From Hydrangea macrophylla (taxonomy: Eukaryota; Streptophyta; Magnoliopsida; Cornales; Hydrangeaceae): 64,000 nt of DNA. Position numbers and translations under genes: made by a program. The notes beneath the pieces are model-generated. The model was not told the DNA's origin, made no database searches, and saw only the letters and a program-made list of their open reading frames with translations. Of this stretch, positions 48,801 through 54,892 are shown in pieces (within the stretch, counting starts at the first letter, position 1; every line of letters begins with the position of its first letter). The stretch is taken from the NCBI GenBank assembly GCA_033977485.1, contig CM066984.1, positions 48,844,600-48,908,599 on the forward strand, read 5' to 3'.

Positions 48801-51800
48801 CTGAGTTGGAATTGATGGTTTCTAATCAGGTCTGGGATCTTGTAGAAACATCTGCCAATATTAAATCGATTGGCTGCAAGTGGGTCTACAAGAGGAAAAG
48901 AGGATCTGACGGAAAGGTTGGGGGCTTTAAAGCGAGGCTTATAGCGAAAGGTTATACTTAGAGAGAGGACATTGGTTATGAGGAAACCTTTTCGCCGGTA
49001 GCCTTGCTCAAGTCCATCAGAATACTCTTATCCATTGCAGCATGCCTAGAATTTTGAAATCTGGCAGATGGACATCAAGACTGCATTCTTGAATGACAAT
49101 CTTGAGGACATCTATATGCAGTAACCAGAAGGGTTTATAGCTGGCGAAAAAGGTAACTTAGTATGCAAGCTGCAAAAGTCTATTTATGGGCTTAAGCAGG
49201 CATCCAGGAGTTGGAACATTCGGTTTGACCAAGCGGTCATATCGTTTGGTTTCATACAAAATCTGGATGAACCTTGTGTATATAAGAAATGCGAAGGAAA
49301 TGTGGTGGCTTTTCTTGTACTTTATGCCGATGACATTCTACTCATTGGGAATGATGTAGGGGCATTGTCATCAATCGAAGTGTGGTTAGCTAGTTCTTTT
49401 GATGTGAAGGATCTAGGAGAGACGAGCTATATCCTTGGGATAAAAGCTCCTTCGAGATCGTAAGCAAAAGATTATGAGATTATCTCAACCTACTTATATC
49501 GATAAAGTACTAAATAGGTTTTCTATGGATAACTCTGCCTTATCAATATGTCCACCACTTGATTGGACTAACTAGTGAGACCGATCTTATGATTTATTGC
49601 ACCCATGTTAAATAAAGCATTCACTAAGTCAACAAGGGTGGGCCAGGTCATCATCACTTTGTGGTTCACAAAGTCTCGTGTACTCAATGCAAATCCTAGC
49701 ATACTATAGTGGCCTAGGCTTTGTTTGGCTGCTACTACTTGTAATCGGGCTAAATATGATTAGCTTTTGCTTCTTTGGCAGTACCATGGTGGGCCACTAC
49801 CATAATGACTAGGCCATGTGCACTCGTGGTTATTACCAATTCAGTTGGTCTTACCTTATTGCAATTTGGTCACTTTGACTGACTGTTTTATAAATATATG
49901 GTCTTCATTCAATTAACCAAGTCACTGAGTCAATTGCCTTTCAGCCAGCTTAAGCTTTGCTTGGAAGTTCATTTGGGCCTGGTGGGACAAGTGGGACCCG
50001 TGGGAATTACTGGGAGAGAAAAGCAAACATTTTTGATACTTCATTCGGGCTTAGGCTATCCTTGCATTTAATTTGCCAAACTTTGGAATGACATGGCGGG
50101 GCCTTGGTCATAAGTATACTGTGGGTCTCAACGATTGTACAGTTTTGGTCATCGGGCTGCTCAATTTAGCCACAATGGTGGGCCCCCTTGTGAAATATTA
50201 GCTTCCATAAGTATGTGATATATATTTCCATTTGGTTAGTAAGGGAGGTTTTTGTGATAAACCATATCATTATTTTAGGATATTATCACTTATGGTAATA
50301 TTATCAACCAATTTTGAGAAAGATAATATCAAGAGATTTGGGAGGATAATCTTTATGATTTTATCAGAATATGGAAGTATATCTCTTACTTGGAGGGGAA
50401 GTCAGCCGAATGAAGCCAACATGTGGACCGGATTCAATATATATATGATATAGAAGAAATTTGGTATTTTTTACCAGATTATTATTAGCAAAGATATTTC
50501 TTGCCTTATCTGTACCACTCAGGCCGCTACAAATACAGCAGGCTGGCCAAGCTATCGACTCACTCCGCGTCACCTCGATAAACCACATCCTAAAGCATCC
50601 AAACTACAATCTACAATGCATTCTTAGTGTTTCTTAGGCTTTCTTTGCTTTTTTTTTTTACATTACATTCCTTGTAATTCCTTCTTATTTCAATTAAATA
50701 AAAATCCTGCTTTTTATTTAATTTCTTTTGTTCATCACTTATATGGCTTGTATGCTTCAATACTGCCATAGGACTTTAAGTGAGGGTACTTTCCTACTCA
50801 CTTTTCACAATCGCTCGTTAGGAGTTAGATTTCTCATGCCTTGTGTATCACTCACACAATATAGGAAATTTTGTTTTTATAAGTTTGGGTCTTCCTCACA
50901 AGGCTCTGGCACGCCCGAACCAAAAAATATAACAAACAATATCTCATCAGGTATACATTGTAGCATGATTAACTACCATTGGATGGAGTGATGAATCTCA
51001 TTCACTAGAGTGTCAGGCTCTCAGTTAAATATGCTAGTGCTTATAGTGCATTGATGGACCATGAGATTTTCCTATTGACATCTAAAACTGTCAATAGTTG
51101 ATAGGAACTCATAACTTGTATAAGGTACGTGTTCTTAATCTTGAGACGATTATGAACACAGACTATGGATGTGACTGCTTTAACTTACCAATCAGTGAGG
51201 CTTTCAAGATCAACACTTGGGTATCTTGGGTAAGTCATGTTCATAGGGTTGCAAACATATATTGTCAAAATAGAATTTACCCTCCGATAAAGAGTAAGCA
51301 TTCCCTTGAGAATGTCACCAAGTTGATTACTGAGAACTGCAGTCTTGTTGATAAGTAGTTATTAACATGTTTGGTAATCATGAGAGGTGAATGAAACTCA
51401 AGGAATAGTAGATGTAATCATCATTCAAGTTGACAGTAATGGTTTATCCGACTACCTGGATATTATTATGAATGCTGAAGGTAGAGAGACATTAGTACAG
51501 TCATACAAGTCTAGTTATCACTTTGTATATGTTCTTTTGCGTTGGAGTGCAGTCATCGTTATATAATGGAGTTAACGTTAACTGATCAGTTAGTTAATTC
51601 GCTGATCAAATAGTTTGATCATGAGAATTAATAACTGGTCTGGGCCAACAATAAAGAACATAAGAGGTCCCACTCACTTGGAAAGGCAGAAAGGGATGGA
51701 CCAATCGATTGAAACAGGTTCAATCGATTGATAAGGGTTCAATCGATTGAATTCAATCGATTGAAACCAAGGTCGGTTCAATCGATCGAAACAGATTCAA

Positions 51801-54800
51801 TCGATTGAAACCAAAGGTCAGTTTGAAAACTTAAAAATAGGACTTGCGAGACATAAAAGAAGCTTGTCGTTTTTTTTTCTCTCTCTCAAAAGGTCCCGAC
51901 TGTTGTAGAAGTACTCTAAACCTTGTTCACCTCTCTATTAAGGTTCCCACAAACCCTAGCCTGTCCGGTAAGGATTCAAGGAGACATAAGTGTGAAGACC
52001 TGCTAGAAAAGGCTACTGGAAATCAATAAGAAGACATTCAGAATTGGGTTTAAGGCCAAAAGTTAAAATTTCATCTCTACGCATCTATAGAGTTAATAAG
52101 AAGTAGATCTAGTATATCAAATAAAGTTTTAAACTTTATTTTTCCGCTGCGCATAATTTTAAAATTTTCGAAACCTAAAATCTATCCGTCCCGATACAAC
52201 TAAAAAGTCTGGAAATAATTGCACGCATGCGCATTCATCTGAGTCAGTGCGATCTCTAAATCATGTACCATATCATGATGCATAAACTTGTTATAAACCC
52301 AAACTTCCTTAGAGTTGAAGACCATCCTAGGATGGTGCAATTTTCTATGTCCCACTGGGCAAACTTAGGATCGTGAGGGTGGTTTCGGTTTAATACCAAA
52401 AATCCAGCCAGATTTCCCTTTTTCCACCCAGAAAAAGGCTAAAAGAGTGAGACCAAGCGGCAAAGTTCTACCCATTTAGTAACACACTGGTAACACGGTG
52501 AGCCGGAGTATGTTGATGAGATAAAGGATCGTGAGCGGCTGGAATACCATGTTTACCGGTATCTTTTCCAGTGTGGGCCATGGAAATTGAAAAGGATTGA
52601 AGACCTCACCCAAGGCAAGAAGGCAACCGATCAGAATTGCCGGAGCAATCGGCAGAAGCAAGAGGCTATAAAGGTGTGAAAAAACTGCGAAAAAGAGAAA
52701 GGGGCAATCGAAGCTGTGAAAAAGCTGCAAAAAAGAGAAAAAGACAATCGGAACACCTGGTAGCCCAAGAGATGAAAAAGAGAGCGCAAAATGGCTCTAG
52801 AACTTCACAAGACCCACAGAAGGGGCAAGGCGCAACCGAAAAAGCTGCGCTAAGGTGTGTGTAAGGAGCTGCGCACGGAGAAAGGGGCAGCAAGGTTAGG
52901 TGGTGTTGGCTTGGGGTTGGCTGGGTTTTGTGGAGAGTCGGCAGATGACCAGAGGTGTTTGGTGGTGGCGGCGAGGTTGGGTGGTGTGGAGAGGCTCTGA
53001 AACAGAATTGGGAAAATAATTTCTGATATTATTTCTCCACTATAGAATGTGTTTGTATACAAGTACAAGGAGAGGAAATAAAGGAAAGAGAATAAGGAAA
53101 TTAAAATACAATAAAATGAATCACAATATATCCCTAAATCAACGTGATCCAAAGTTTATGGGCCTAATAGACGGAGTGAGATCATTTGTATATTCAATAG
53201 TTTTGCTTCTATTGGGATCACCACATATCTTGATTATGGTTGTTTGATTGTTTGGTGGTGTCATTGAAGTTCGGATTCGTTGTTCAAAGTCTAAATTCAA
53301 GTTGGTCACTTCATAAAGTTTCAGTGACTCAATTTGCGGGGGAGTGTTGGAGATATATTTTTATCCTTGGAGATATACTTGACCCGGTCAAATCCTATGA
53401 TTTGTGGATCACTTGATTTAGGGATTTGATTGTGATTTCCATTGATTTTTATTTCTTTATTTTAGTCTTCTAGCTTGTATTAAAACAGTTGGTAAAGTCC
53501 TTATTTCCTTTTTTTATCACATCTTAGTTTTCTTTTCTTTCCTTAAAACTCGTAGAATTTGTTCCAAGGGATTTTTTTACTAATTTTTTCTTTTATTTAT
53601 TTTTACCCTTATCATGTTTTCTGTAAATGTTTGTAATGTTGAAGGACCCATTTTTATGTAACTCGCTTAAGAAATTTCTTAGCGTCAATGGAAATGACAG
53701 GAACCTCAATGTCTATATACCTTACATATCTCTGTTCTGTCTAAATATGACTGTATGCAATCGAATAGTGTCTGTCATCACGCAGAAAAATTATTTGACA
53801 GGCGAGATGTATAACTGAGACCTGTGGAGTGGTGAACTATTTGCCTCTTTATTTTCAGATAGCAGTTTAGTTGATTAGATGTTTCCTTTCTTTAAAGAAT
53901 GCCAAGGCCTAGCATTCTTGATTCAATTTCCGAGTGACACAAATAGAAAATGTTGCAACGATAAGCTTTTAATCCCGATCTTCCTTTTTGTTAACAATAT
54001 TTCTGTAGGAGTTACTCTATGATATTACAACATGGTAGTTGGAATAGGTTGACTCATGAGTTGATTCGTATGAGACTAATTTATTTTCATACAACCTGAT
54101 ATGATTCAATACTCAATATGATTCATGGTTTATACTTTGAATCTTGGATTCTTGATCCATTCAATATGATTCATTGTTATTTCTAAAAAAGGGTTAATCT
54201 TACCATTCACGATTTGATATGATTCACGATATGACGACCATGAATACATGTACGACATGCGTTATTTTGAAATTATGGTGGTGATTTTTGGATGTTTCTT
54301 CACATATATATATCTAACCATGTTTCTCAGTCATCGGAGATGTGAGAGGCAAAGGCTTAATGGTGGGAGTAGAACTTGTGACTGATCGGAAGGAGAAAAC
54401 ACCTGCCAAGGCAGAAGCTGCAATATTGTTTGAGAAACTCAGAGGTATGCTAATACCAACCAATGCCACCCAAAATTAGAAAAAGTATGTATTTTGTTTT
54501 CTTACAATTACTCACAAAGATATTTGTCACGTATATATATTCCGCCATGTAGAGCTCGGTGTTCTCATTGGGAAAGGAGGACTACATGGAAATGTTTTCA
54601 GAATAAAGCCACCGATGTGTTTCACCAAAGAAGATGCGGGTACTCATTTTCTCTTGCAATATTTGAGAACTAATCTTCATCCTATGTTATATTTAATATC
54701 TATTATGGAAAGACACATTTTGAACAACCCCCGATCGCAAAAGGGTTCCACTTCTTGGCTTCCATAATTTTAATTCCAAATATTTTGTTATTTAGCGATG

Positions 54801-54892
54801 TCTCTCTATAAATCTGTTATAAAAGTTCAAATGTTTCCGTCCATGCAGATTTCTTGGTGGATGCTTTGGACTATGCCATATCAAAGTTATGA
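15798..54892 (+). CDS. AGT2: Class III aminotransferase, alanine:glyoxylate aminotransferase 2-like (9 exons)
   Basis: Join 15798-16019, 17060-17290, 17878-18048, 44508-44651, 44759-44938, 45645-45870, 54331-54444, 54553-54639, 54849-54892, giving 472 codons, close to the usual plant length of about 475. Class III aminotransferases use pyridoxal phosphate to move an amino group from alanine (or beta-alanine/GABA-type donors) to glyoxylate or pyruvate. AGT2-type enzymes act in mitochondria or peroxisomes. Visible motifs: VNSGTEANE (residues 156-164), YHGG (186-189), [12 protein letters not shown] (285-296) with Asp286 for the pyridine nitrogen, Lys316 of VTMAK for the Schiff base, NTFGGNP (344-350) and Arg446 of VFRIKPP for substrate carboxylate. 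The N-terminus is basic ([20 protein letters not shown]), like a mitochondrial presequence, while the C-terminus is SKL. All introns are GT-AG and there is no internal stop. The exact paralogue (AGT2, AGT3 or PYD4-type) is not certain. Confidence 0.93.
16381..16531. repeat. Perfect 52-bp foldback in intron 1
   Basis: The arms 16381-16432 and 16480-16531 are perfectly complementary and extend outward into AT repeats. The 47-base loop contains a second small foldback, CAGTGGGT (16441-16448) with ACCCACTG (16463-16470). It lies within the transcribed intron, so pre-mRNA could form a long hairpin. Confidence 0.95.
16446..16707. repeat. Tandem duplication of the foldback right arm
   Basis: About 127 bp from GGTCCTAACACTCC (16446) are repeated from 16579, almost identically, with period 133. 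The copy carries the right arm of the foldback and the left end of the neighbouring MITE (GGACACACATCAAATGACAC). Confidence 0.9.
16664..16876. mobile_element. MITE in intron 1 with long imperfect TIRs
   Basis: Left arm 16683-16750 (GGACACACATCAAATGACAC and onward to CTTGTGCTG) pairs with right arm 16787-16853 (CAGCACAGAGTACATGCATT and onward to GTGTGTATCC). The outer ends ATATATATCAACAATGATA and TATCATTTTTGATATATAT are also inverted. The ends merge into TA repeats, so the target duplication cannot be read. No coding capacity. Confidence 0.75.
17060..17290 (+). CDS. AGT2: Aminotransferase exon 2
   Basis: Residues 75-151, phase 0 at both ends. It carries the segment [17 protein letters not shown] and the [15 protein letters not shown] region that shapes the active-site entrance in this family. 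Acceptor ACACAG|CTC, donor AAG|GTATAT. Confidence 0.92.
17619..17672. repeat. (ATT)18 microsatellite in intron 2
   Basis: Uninterrupted ATT triplets over about 54 bp, followed by imperfect CATCAT/ATTACT triplets. Likely length-polymorphic. Confidence 0.95.
17878..18048 (+). CDS. AGT2: Aminotransferase exon 3
   Basis: Residues 152-208. Contains the phosphate-binding VNSGTEANE and the YHGGSS motif whose aromatic residue stacks on the cofactor. Donor is CAG|GTTCCA, opening the 26.5-kb intron 3. Confidence 0.93.
18637..23494 (+). mobile_element. hAT transposon copy 1 (long, transposase-bearing)
   Basis: Termini CATGGTTCAAGGTC at the left and GACCTTGAACCATG at the right form 14-bp perfect TIRs. 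The element is flanked by perfect 8-bp duplications CTCGCCCG (18629-18636 and 23495-23502), diagnostic of hAT. Length 4858 bp. Subterminal regions are rich in CTCGGCCGAG and GACGAGAT motifs, as expected for transposase-binding ends. It encodes a transposase now carrying stops. Three shorter relatives lie downstream in the same intron. Confidence 0.95.
19739..22902 (+). pseudogene. hAT transposase (BED / DUF659 / hAT-C), broken by four stops
   Basis: The frame starts at ATG 19739 (MPPKQDIG). Segments: a BED-type zinc finger region ([19 protein letters not shown]), a Lys/Glu-rich linker, a DUF659-like core ([35 protein letters not shown]), then [16 protein letters not shown]. Three apparent introns follow (21435-21525, 21657-21734, 21811-21892), and the last exon gives the hAT dimerisation segment [20 protein letters not shown]. 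An Asp-rich and Gly-rich tail continues to 22902. In-frame stops are at 19763 (TAG), 20468 (TAG), 21242 (TAA) and 22525 (TAA). The first BED cysteine appears replaced by Arg. The intron calls are inference from GT-AG signals and continuity of the family fold. Confidence 0.88.
23503..24404. other. Intron 3 sequence with a SINE-like insertion
   Basis: No coding sequence. AT-rich and unique-looking apart from the SINE-like piece at 24013-24145. Short open frames on both strands here show no domain. Confidence 0.5.
24013..24145 (-). mobile_element. Probable Au-type SINE fragment
   Basis: On the minus strand it reads TTGCTCCATTTGACCTAGAGG, then GTCACGGCTTCGAAA, a tRNA B-box-like segment. GGGATAAGACTGTGTATGTC and CCCCACTGTAGCAAGAG follow, and it ends CTGGGTTTGCCTTA. 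This order resembles the plant Au SINE as I remember it. There is no clear target duplication and the 5' A-box part is not identified. Confidence 0.55.
24413..24715. mobile_element. hAT-type MITE, CTAGGAAGCAC family (copy a)
   Basis: Ends CTAGGAAGCACTGACAC and GGTGCTTCTTAG are inverted. Flanks GTTCTGGC (24405-24412) and GTTTTGGT (24716-24723) match at 6 of 8 positions, consistent with an old 8-bp duplication. The interior has many GACAC/GTGTC motifs. 303 bp, no coding capacity. Same family as 43307-43490. Confidence 0.7.
24780..25649 (+). mobile_element. 5' LTR of a Tat-lineage gypsy element (start uncertain)
   Basis: Ends CACTACCTACA at 25649, followed by TT and the primer site. A TATA-like CTATAAATAGG is at about 25335-25345, followed by CT-rich leader. 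No 3' LTR is present in the window to define the start; 24780 is an estimate. Confidence 0.55.
25653..25670 (+). other. Primer binding site of the Tat-lineage element
   Basis: TGGCGACTCCGCTGGGGA, three bases after the LTR end. This type of primer site (tRNA-Arg-like, as in Ogre/Tat elements) separates the element from the iMet-primed copia and chromovirus elements in the window. Confidence 0.75.
25688..26770 (+). pseudogene. Tat-lineage gag, frameshifted
   Basis: The ATG at 25688 opens a Gln-rich segment ([13 protein letters not shown]) ending in a stop at 26063. The gag core follows in shifted frames: [20 protein letters not shown] and [12 protein letters not shown] (26108-26395), then [19 protein letters not shown] and [15 protein letters not shown] (26396-26679). 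There is a frameshift near 26385 and stops at 26063 and 26677. Not functional. Confidence 0.75.
26771..27999 (+). pseudogene. Tat-lineage protease region, decayed
   Basis: Segments such as [19 protein letters not shown] (about 27237-27300) and [17 protein letters not shown] (about 27500-27550) match the flanks of a retroviral-type aspartic protease. The expected Asp-Ser/Thr-Gly active site is replaced by DCEAF (about 27309). Several stops and frameshifts are present. Confidence 0.6.
28003..29300 (+). pseudogene. Tat-lineage reverse transcriptase and RNase H
   Basis: RT motifs are visible: [36 protein letters not shown], then after a frameshift near 28435 [17 protein letters not shown] and the catalytic box [12 protein letters not shown] (about 28600-28635). 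After a stop at 28662-28664 and further shifts, [18 protein letters not shown] (about 28927) marks the RT-linked RNase H. Inactive by frameshifts and stops. Confidence 0.8.
29414..29960 (+). pseudogene. Second (archaeal-type) RNase H of the Tat element, with a poly-G run
   Basis: Begins [12 protein letters not shown]. The frame is then disrupted by a run of 30 G at 29496-29525. It resumes with [16 protein letters not shown] sequence, [20 protein letters not shown] and AGDSNLVVK. Presence of this additional RNase H after the RT-linked one is the hallmark of the Tat lineage. Stops at about 29714 and onward. Confidence 0.75.
29496..29525. repeat. Poly-G run, 30 bases
   Basis: Thirty consecutive G inside the RNase H region of the Tat element. 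Could be genuine expansion of a Gly-coding stretch or a sequencing/assembly artefact. Confidence 0.95.
30440..31510 (+). pseudogene. Tat-lineage integrase
   Basis: Zinc-binding part [20 protein letters not shown] (about 30565-30630), then the core: [10 protein letters not shown] (30692), [13 protein letters not shown] (about 30855-30893) and the Glu in [11 protein letters not shown] (about 30965), giving the D,D-35-E order. C-terminal part [16 protein letters not shown] and a GPYLVKE-like stretch to about 31430. A frameshift at about 31100-31120 and stops disrupt it. Confidence 0.78.
31511..31994 (+). other. Tat-element spacer between pol and the antisense ORF
   Basis: No recognisable protein on either strand. 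Contains a CT repeat near 31530-31545. Small open frames are present by chance. Confidence 0.5.
31995..32525 (-). pseudogene. Antisense ORF downstream of Tat pol (decayed)
   Basis: On the minus strand one frame can be followed from about 32525 down to 31995, about 177 codons. It is open for the last 84 codons (start 32249; [19 protein letters not shown] and [20 protein letters not shown]) and upstream reads [12 protein letters not shown] and [19 protein letters not shown]. It has a few in-frame stops (TAG/TGA) that look like C-to-T or G-to-A changes. Helical, charged, no domain I can name. Tat-lineage elements such as Grande and Cinful are known to carry an antisense ORF at this position. It is cut on its 5' side by the copia fragment. 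Confidence 0.6.
33081..34248 (-). mobile_element. hAT copy 2 (non-autonomous, inverted)
   Basis: Left end CATGGTTCAAGGTCGC is homologous to the right end of copy 1. Right end reads, inverted, CAAGGTTCGAAGTCTCGGCC. Flanks CTCATACT (33073-33080) and CTCATCCT (34249-34256) match at 7 of 8 positions. Length 1168 bp, no transposase; interior has (GA)n runs. Inserted into the RNase H coding region of copia fragment A. Confidence 0.88.
34309..35655 (+). mobile_element. hAT copy 3 (internal-deletion derivative)
   Basis: Left end CACGGTTCGAAGTCC and right end GACCTTGAACCATG. Flanks TGTCAATG (34301-34308) and TGTTAATG (35656-35663) match at 7 of 8. The left 1.05 kb is homologous to the left end of copy 1 up to 19682, and the right 0.3 kb to copy 1 from 23203. 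The deletion point is ATTTG at 35356-35360, shared by both sides. Length 1347 bp, no transposase. Confidence 0.92.
35922..36258 (+). mobile_element. 3' LTR of copia fragment A
   Basis: Starts TGTTGAGTG after the polypurine tract (TTGAGGGGGAG) and ends TTTTTAACA. The ends TGTT and AACA are inverted. A TATA-like TATATAAATG is at about 35978. No matching 5' LTR in the window. Confidence 0.7.
36305..36447 (+). repeat. 5' LTR of copia B
   Basis: TGTTAATAGTG to CATCTACA. Contains GCCTATATATAGGC, a palindromic TATA region. Very short for a plant LTR. Confidence 0.92.
36936..38360 (+). mobile_element. hAT copy 4 (non-autonomous) in copia B leader
   Basis: Left end CATGGTTCGAAAACTCGG, right end CGCGACTTTGAACCATG. 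Flanks ATACGTGT (36928-36935) and ATATGTGT (38361-38368) match at 7 of 8. 1425 bp, no transposase. Shares the CTCGGCCGAG subterminal motif and the right end (ACCTTAAATCTAG) with copy 1. Holds GT-rich sequence and a three-copy internal tandem repeat. Confidence 0.9.
37559..38075. repeat. Internal 202-bp tandem repeat in hAT copy 4
   Basis: Units start with TTTCTAGTAATTT at 37559, 37761 and 37964. The first two are about 202-203 bp, the third is truncated at about 112 bp. Each contains TCTAAAATAGGA and ATAACTATACT. Confidence 0.88.
38459..42558 (+). pseudogene. Copia B gag-pol polyprotein, lightly broken
   Basis: Starts at ATG 38459 (MESKALPQL). Order: gag; Gly/Arg-rich linker; CCHC knuckle [14 protein letters not shown] (39194-39235); protease [13 protein letters not shown] (about 39460-39500); integrase with [26 protein letters not shown] and AERK; reverse transcriptase with YVDD at 41602-41613; RNase H ending DMYAPA. 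This is the copia order (integrase before RT). Breaks: frameshift near 40115, two small shifts around 40300-40335, frameshift near 41275, and stops TAG 41422, TAA 41758, TAA 42190. All three stops sit where Gln is expected, so they look like C-to-T changes. Confidence 0.9.
42566..42707 (+). repeat. 3' LTR of copia B
   Basis: TGTTATAGTG to CATTTACA, about 97 percent identical to the 5' LTR by eye. Confidence 0.92.
42708..43298 (+). other. Unique-looking intron 3 sequence
   Basis: AT-rich, no coding sequence, no recognisable repeat apart from the target duplication of copia B at its left end. Confidence 0.5.
43307..43490. mobile_element. hAT-type MITE, CTATGAAGCAC family (copy b)
   Basis: Ends CTATGAAGCACGGACAC and GTGTCGGTGCTACCTAG are inverted. 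Perfect 8-bp flanking duplication GTTCTTGT at 43299-43306 and 43491-43498. 184 bp, rich in GACAC and GTGTC. Related to 24413-24715. Confidence 0.88.
43741..43902. mobile_element. MITE, ATGCTATGCTTCCCAA family (copy 1)
   Basis: Ends ATGCTATGCTTCCCAAGTTT and AAATTTGGGAAGCATAGCAT are inverted, with arms of about 38 bp. Flanked by TA on both sides (43739-43740, 43903-43904), consistent with a TA duplication. 162 bp. Second copy at 55416-55588. Confidence 0.85.
43905..44507 (+). other. End of intron 3
   Basis: AT-rich intron sequence without recognisable elements, ending TTTAACCTTGCAG before exon 4. Confidence 0.6.
44508..44651 (+). CDS. AGT2: Aminotransferase exon 4
   Basis: Residues 209-256 ([19 protein letters not shown] and onward to FIAETIQ). 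Acceptor TTGCAG|GGT closes intron 3. The reading phase (0) matches exon 3, so the two halves belong to one gene despite the distance. Confidence 0.93.
44759..44938 (+). CDS. AGT2: Aminotransferase exon 5, with the PLP lysine
   Basis: Residues 257-316. Contains the class III signature from [13 protein letters not shown] to PDIVTMAK. The Schiff-base Lys316 is the last codon of the exon (44936-44938), right at the splice site. Confidence 0.94.
44989..45534. mobile_element. Tourist-like MITE in intron 5 (tentative)
   Basis: Ends GGCTCTGGTTGGTTCATGG and, inverted, GGCTCTGTTTTATTCAT. Flanks CTA (44986-44988) and TTA (45535-45537) fit a degenerate TWA target. The interior repeats TTGGTTCATGGATT at about 44998 and 45238, so it may be two diverged units. 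Occupies most of intron 5. Confidence 0.45.
45645..45870 (+). CDS. AGT2: Aminotransferase exon 6
   Basis: Residues 317-391 plus the first base of codon 392. Contains [16 protein letters not shown], following the PLP lysine, and [13 protein letters not shown], whose threonine contacts the cofactor phosphate of the partner subunit. Donor ACA|GTAATT opens the 8.5-kb intron 6. Confidence 0.93.
46950..49560 (+). pseudogene. Copia C gag-pol, heavily decayed
   Basis: Gag: [19 protein letters not shown] and [20 protein letters not shown] (about 46993-47200). Pre-integrase [20 protein letters not shown] with [14 protein letters not shown] (about 47665-47805). Integrase [64 protein letters not shown], and a YADD box (about 49324-49335) where most copia have YVDD. 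Many stops and frameshifts, plus a 28-G run at 47339-47366. Confidence 0.82.
47339..47366. repeat. Poly-G run, 28 bases
   Basis: Twenty-eight consecutive G between the gag end and the protease/integrase region of copia C. Second such run in the window. Confidence 0.95.
49561..53300. other. Non-coding sequence nested in copia C
   Basis: No recognisable protein. The part around 51500-52200 looks like LTR promoter sequence: a palindrome array (51702-51807), an AT-rich TATA-like AAAAATAGG at about 51834, then a CT-rich leader and TTTTTCCGCTGCGCAT near 52140. Open frames at 50232-50453, 51098-51358 and 52637-52864 have no domain I recognise. Confidence 0.4.
51702..51807. repeat. Array of palindrome CAATCGATTG
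   Basis: Perfect copies at 51702-51711, 51721-51730, 51740-51749, 51754-51763 and 51798-51807, plus one variant CAATCGATCG at 51779-51788. They lie within about 130 bp before a TATA-like AT stretch. Confidence 0.95.
54331..54444 (+). CDS. AGT2: Aminotransferase exon 7
   Basis: Starts with the last two bases of codon 392 and ends with the first base of codon 430. Encodes [18 protein letters not shown] and an [13 protein letters not shown] helix of the C-terminal small domain. Acceptor is TTCTCAG, donor is GAG|GTATGC. Confidence 0.92.
54553..54639 (+). CDS. AGT2: Aminotransferase exon 8
   Basis: Codon 430 (last two bases) to the first base of codon 459. Encodes [20 protein letters not shown] with the substrate-binding Arg446, then CFTKEDA. 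Introns on both sides are short (108 and 209 bp). Confidence 0.92.
54849..54892 (+). CDS. AGT2: Aminotransferase exon 9, C-terminus SKL
   Basis: Last two bases of codon 459 to the TGA stop. Encodes [13 protein letters not shown]. The terminal tripeptide SKL is the textbook type 1 peroxisomal targeting signal, and it comes directly from this exon. Confidence 0.92.

Larger units (their letters stand above)
46294..53482 (+). mobile_element. Copia element C, decayed, with a large nested insertion
   Basis: The 5' LTR starts TGTTAGAGATATATTTTAATCC at 46294 (20-base match window TGTTAGAGATATATTTTAAT). A homologous 3' LTR starts TGTTGGAGATATATTTTTAT at 53345, preceded by polypurine GCGGGGGAG. The two share GATCACTTGATTTAGGGATT and TCTTCTAGCTTGTAT, then diverge. 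Coding remains fill 46950-49560. 49561-53300 is other sequence with no copia coding. Confidence 0.7.
45871..54330 (+). other. Intron 6, 8.5 kb, with a decayed copia element
   Basis: Starts GTAATT and ends TTTCTCAG. Phase 1, matching exons 6 and 7. 45871-46293 and 53483-54330 are AT-rich intron sequence with no recognised element; between them lies copia C and material nested in it. Confidence 0.85.

Noticed and set aside
52637..52864. Lys/Arg-rich 75-codon frame as a nuclear protein
   Set aside because: Purine-rich low-complexity sequence in nested repeat material, with no start context or conserved domain.
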